Under the pieces are notes generated by a model. That model searched no databases and was not told the DNA's origin. It worked only from the letters and a program-made list of their open reading frames with translations. 64,000 nucleotides of DNA, from the NCBI RefSeq assembly GCF_028476545.1, contig NW_026732372.1, positions 186,001 through 250,000 on the forward strand. Reading direction: 5' to 3'. The position numbers and the translations under genes were made by a program. Positions 60,535 through 64,000 of this stretch are shown in pieces (position 1 is the stretch's first letter; every line of letters starts with the position of its first letter). Source of the DNA: Physella acuta. Its lineage: Eukaryota > Mollusca > Gastropoda > Physidae.

Positions 60535-61010
60535 CAATTACCATATACCATCTTACCGACTCCCATCTTACAAACTCCCATCTTACCATATATCATCTTA
60601 CCATATACCATTTTACCATATACCATCTTACCATATACCCTCTTACCATATACCATCTTACCATATACCATTTTACCATATACCATCTTACCATATACCA
60701 TCTTACCATATACCATCTTACCATATATCATCTTACCATTTTACCATATACCATATTATCATACACCATATTACCATCTTACCATTATACCATCTTACCA
60801 TATACCATCTTTCCATATACCATCTTACCATATACCATCTTACCATACACCCTCTTACCATATACCATCTTACCACTTACCATATACCATTTTACCATAT
60901 GCCATCTTACCACATACCATCTTAACATATACCATCTTACCATATACCACCTTACCATATTACCATATTGCCATATACCATGTTACCGTATACCAATTCA
61001 CCTAGACGTG
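60535..61010. repeat. 15-bp minisatellite (TACCATATACCATCT)n
   Basis: About 30 units with variants (ATTTTACC, CACCATATT). Open frames on both strands are repeat products. Confidence 0.96.
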
Positions 61011-61200
61011 GTTTAACGTCTCTTGCTTTTGCACAAAACGATTAATTAAGAAAAACAACATAGCTGGTTGATATACCATTAGAAATGGAACTGGTGTTAT
61101 TTCCAACAGCTCCAGCTTGATATGTCTGTTATTCTAGAATAATCTGTGTTTGTTTGGCCATCTCTAAAAGTAAATCGGGACATTCGCACACAGTAGGCTG

Positions 61201-61473
61201 CAGAGGAGTAGCGAGGGGGGGGGGCGGGGGTGCGGACCGCACCGGGTAACACCATTTAGGGGGGTGACATCAAGGCAAAAAATAGCAAAATATATAGAGA
61301 AAAACTTGAGGGTGGGGGGGGGGGGGTGCAAATCGAAAATTTGAGGGGGGGGGGGGTGCAAATCGAAAGTTCGAAAGTTTATCCCCGGGAAGGGTCGCTA
61401 CGCCTCTGGGGGGGGGGGGGGGTGACACCATTAAGTGCCGCACCGGGTGACACCCGACCTCGCTACGCCACTG
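61201..61473. mobile_element. Family A MITE, three-terminus form
   Basis: Outer ends CAGAGGAGTAGCGAGG and CCTCGCTACGCCACTG with perfect 8-bp duplication GTAGGCTG. An inner terminus GGGTCGCTACGCCTCTG lies near 61407, followed by a G-tract and GTGACACCATTAAGTGCCGC, the mirror layout of 26583-26892. Confidence 0.93.
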
Positions 61474-61560
61474 GTAGGCTGGGCTTCCTTAAAGACATCA
61501 CATTTCGCAACACAAACGCGAACAGTTCAAATACCAATACACTCACATTTCGTTTTAGAC

Positions 61561-61766
61561 CAGGGGTCGGCAACCTGCGGCTCGCGAGCCGCATGCGGCT
61601 CTTTTGATGTCAAGATGCGGCTCTCCAGCTCCTTGCACAAATACTAATAATCTTAATAAAAAAATAATATATTTGATATAAAAAATGTTAGTGGCTCTTT
61701 AAAACCAGGGAAATTTTGAAAATTGTAACTTTTGGCTCTTCCGCTTCAAAAGGTTGCCGACCCCTG
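61561..61766. mobile_element. hAT-superfamily MITE, 206 bp
   Basis: Inverted ends CAGGGGTCGGCAACC and GGTTGCCGACCCCTG are perfect over 15 bases, with a perfect 8-bp duplication TTTTAGAC (61553-61560 and 61767-61774). Such CAGGGGTCGGCAACC ends are well known in hAT elements. The interior is non-coding with repeated GCGGCTC and TGGCTCTT words. Confidence 0.95.
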
Positions 61767-61789
61767 TTTTAGACGATTTCACCGCCTAC

Positions 61790-61982
61790 CAGAGTTTCTT
61801 CCAGGCATCTCTTCGGGGGTGGGGGGCGAATTTTTTTTTTTACCGCCCCCCCCCCCCGAACGAAATGAAATTTATATAATTTATATAGAAAATATATACT
61901 TTTAACAGTGTCCGCCGCCCCCCCCCCGAAAATTTCAAGTGCCCCCCCCCCCCCCGGAGAAAAAAGTCTGGAGGAAACACTG
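61790..61982. mobile_element. Family B MITE, complete
   Basis: Ends CAGAGTTTCTTCCAGGCATC and GTCTGGAGGAAACACTG, perfect 8-bp duplication CCGCCTAC. The core is nearly the same as in 51626-51850. Confidence 0.93.
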
Positions 61983-62665
61983 CCGCCTACTGCAACCCAC
62001 CACACTATAGCAATACGTCGTCACAAAAAAATGCGTAGTCTAATAGTATGACGTTCTAATGCCCCGTGTTTCGCTTAAATGACCAGATTTTAAAGTAAAT
62101 CCACGTACTGTTCGGTGTTTTTTATTTTATTTCTAACATATATCAGTATGCACTCAACGTCACATACATCAGAATTCCGCCCCCTCCTCAACACACACTG
62201 ACTGAGTAAAGTCATTTATAATGACCCCCTCCCCTCCGCCCATAGAAACACCTTTTGAACCATTTTATTTACATTCAATACATATCAATAGTTTACAAAA
62301 CAAGGCGTTCATCTTTGTTTTCAACCAATGTTTACAAGAAACAAAACATATAATTAAAGCGAGATAATAATAACATGGAAAATGTCAACAAAGGAAAGGG
62401 GAGATAATGGGTAAGAAGGGGAGATAAATCTCTGTTGCAGCGACAGAAAGTATCAAAAGGTCAAGTCGTAGTTAACGATCGACATTAAGTCACGTGACAC
62501 CGAATACATTAAGACTGTTTTTTAGTTTCAGTTTTACATTCAAGTAATTTACACGGTAATAGATTTACTGTTTTATATTAACGCCTTTTTGTGTGTTTTG
62601 AAACGTGGCGCAGACTTTAGTAGCGAATGTTTACCTTTAACCGAGCATGCCTACATTTTTTTTTA

Positions 62666-63080
62666 CTGAATAAGCTCAAATGTAATTCTTTACATTCAAA
62701 GGGTTAAGGCGATGGTCTGAAGAATAAGCTCAGGGGCGTAGCGACCCTTCCCGGCGCCCGGGGACAAACTTTCAATTTGGCGCCCCCTTCGGGATCAACC
62801 TTCCAGTTTTCGATTTGCACCCCCCCCCCCCTCGAACTTTCGATTTCCACAACTCCCCACCTCATATATTTTTTTTATATTTATAAAGCAAAAATGCAGC
62901 TAAAATGATATTTTAATTTGTTTTTCCAACCCATTTTGGCGCCCCCCTAAGGTCGGCGCCCGGGGACATATGTACCCCCCTGCCCCCCCCCCCCCCCCCC
63001 CCCCCTTCGCTACGCCTCTGAATAAGCTCAAATGTAATTCTTTACATTCAAAGGGTTAAGGCGATGGTCTGAAGAATAAC
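62666..63080. repeat. 60-bp direct repeat flanking a MITE
   Basis: AATAAGCTCAAATGTAATTC, TTTACATTCAAAGGG and TTAAGGCGATGGTCTGAAG occur both before (62668-62730) and after (63021-63080) the family A copy, far longer than its 8-bp duplication. Confidence 0.9.
62731..63020. mobile_element. Family A MITE, complete
   Basis: Ends CAGGGGCGTAGCGACCC and TTCGCTACGCCTCTG, perfect 8-bp duplication AATAAGCT. The interior has the GCGCCCGGGGACA module at both sides and a long C-tract. Confidence 0.92.
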
Positions 63081-63223
63081 TTGTATTTAAAATATTATTT
63101 TGCCAAAATTATATGAAAACTATGTGATGGTTTGGTTCTTCGTTAAAAACATTTATTGTTTTGAGAGTTACCAGCTATTACACTTAATGAAAGGTTGACG
63201 ACCGTTAGGTTGGGGTAAAGTTT

Positions 63224-63649
63224 GGGGGTCGTCCATAAATTACATAGGGGGGAGGGGGGTCCGTAATTTGGGACGGTGTGTGATGTGGGGGATGGGTGTG
63301 GGAAGGTGGGGGGGGGGGTGTTCAGATGGTCACACTTTTGCATTATAAAAAGCAATGCTAGAAAGGAAATTTTAGCCGTTATTTTGCGTTTTAATAAAAC
63401 TGTTTTAATCAAGTGTAATAGGAATTGATTAAAATACTCTATGTTGACAGAGTTCAGACAAATTTGGGGAAAATATAGCTGTTTTAAGAAAAATTCAACT
63501 GCAATTTTGAGGGGGGGGGGGGGGTGTAGGCTGAGGTATGACGTCATTTTAGGGGGTGGGGTTTCTGGCTTTTTGTGACGATGTGTGACGGAGGGGAGGG
63601 AGGAGGTAACAATCGTCAAAAAAGCGTGACGTCATTTATGGGTGACCCC
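63224..63649. mobile_element. Family C MITE, complete
   Basis: Left end GGGGGTCGTCCATAAATTAC, right end GTGACGTCATTTATGGGTGACC. The interior holds G-tracts and TTTTGTGACGATGTGTGACG modules. TTT lies at both flanks, as at 55042-55343. Confidence 0.82.
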
Positions 63650-63799
63650 TTTCATGGTTTAATTAATTATTTAATTAATATTACAATATTACCACTGATT
63701 ATGATGCGCTATAGTCGCTATGTTATATTCCATGACAGTATGTTAGTGCTACTGCGCGCAATCAAAATGCCGCTCCAACTATAAACGACCATTCGCCAA

Positions 63800-64000
63800 G
63801 AGATCGTCTATAAATGACGTCAAGCTCTTTTTTGAACGAGTTTTACCTCCATCTCTCCATCGTCACACATCACGAAAATCTAGACCTCCCCCTAAAACTG
63901 TCGTCACAATTCAGCCTACAACCTCACCCCTTCCCCTAAAATTGCAATTTTTGTTTTTAGGAACATCGATTTCTTTTTAAAATATTCTCTGAGCTCGATC
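63800..64000. mobile_element. Family C MITE, cut by window edge
   Basis: Left end AGATCGTCTATAAATGACG followed by GAACGAGTTTTACCTCC and TTTTTGTTTTTAGGAACATC modules. The right end lies beyond the window. Confidence 0.75.

Noticed and set aside
60455-61016. Open frames of 156 and 162 residues (YHIPSYHIPS, HLTIYHLTIY)
   Set aside because: They arise from the 15-bp repeat, which stays open in several frames because 15 is a multiple of three.

Overview
The window looks like nuclear DNA of an animal, most likely a heterobranch gastropod mollusc. This is inferred from intron-rich AT-rich genes, many MITEs and Helitrons, TAGGCCTA and TCTAGATC-rich low-complexity DNA, and the two gene families present; no species is assigned. 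No bacterial features were seen. All genes lie on the + strand.

Left part (1-9000): a calumenin/reticulocalbin-type ER EF-hand gene (coding 2678-5324) with a likely upstream non-coding exon and promoter near 1540-1920, two alternative copies of the exon carrying EF-hand 5, and a long AT-rich 3' region (5325 to about 8900).

Middle and right (14900-58600): two tandem class I facilitative glucose transporter genes (SLC2A/GLUT type). Each has 12 coding exons with identical splice phases. Copy 1 (16857-31006) encodes 556 residues; copy 2 (34899-57917) encodes 526. I count about 22 differences over the 526 shared positions. Nearly all fall in the cytosolic N-tail, the central loop and the C-tail; the membrane core is almost invariant. 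The introns carry tandem arrays that grew out of exon-intron boundaries, so real exons sit beside extra copies of splice acceptors (intron 2) or donors (intron 4, intron 11). Intron 5 of copy 2 is swollen to about 12 kb by a reverse-strand Helitron with a 342-bp satellite, a young Ty3/gypsy LTR retrotransposon and a forward Helitron.

Elsewhere (8900-14900, 31000-34900, 57900-64000): mostly repeats. At least three terminal-inverted-repeat MITE families occur: family A, ends CAGTGGCGTAGCGA with 8-bp target duplications; family B, ends CAGAGTTTCTTCCAG with 8-bp duplications; family C, ends GGGTCGTCCATAAATGACG. There are also a single 206-bp hAT MITE, Helitron-like elements with a conserved 3' hairpin, a tRNA-derived SINE family and numerous minisatellites and (TA)n/poly-G tracts. 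Most open frames in these areas are products of repeats.
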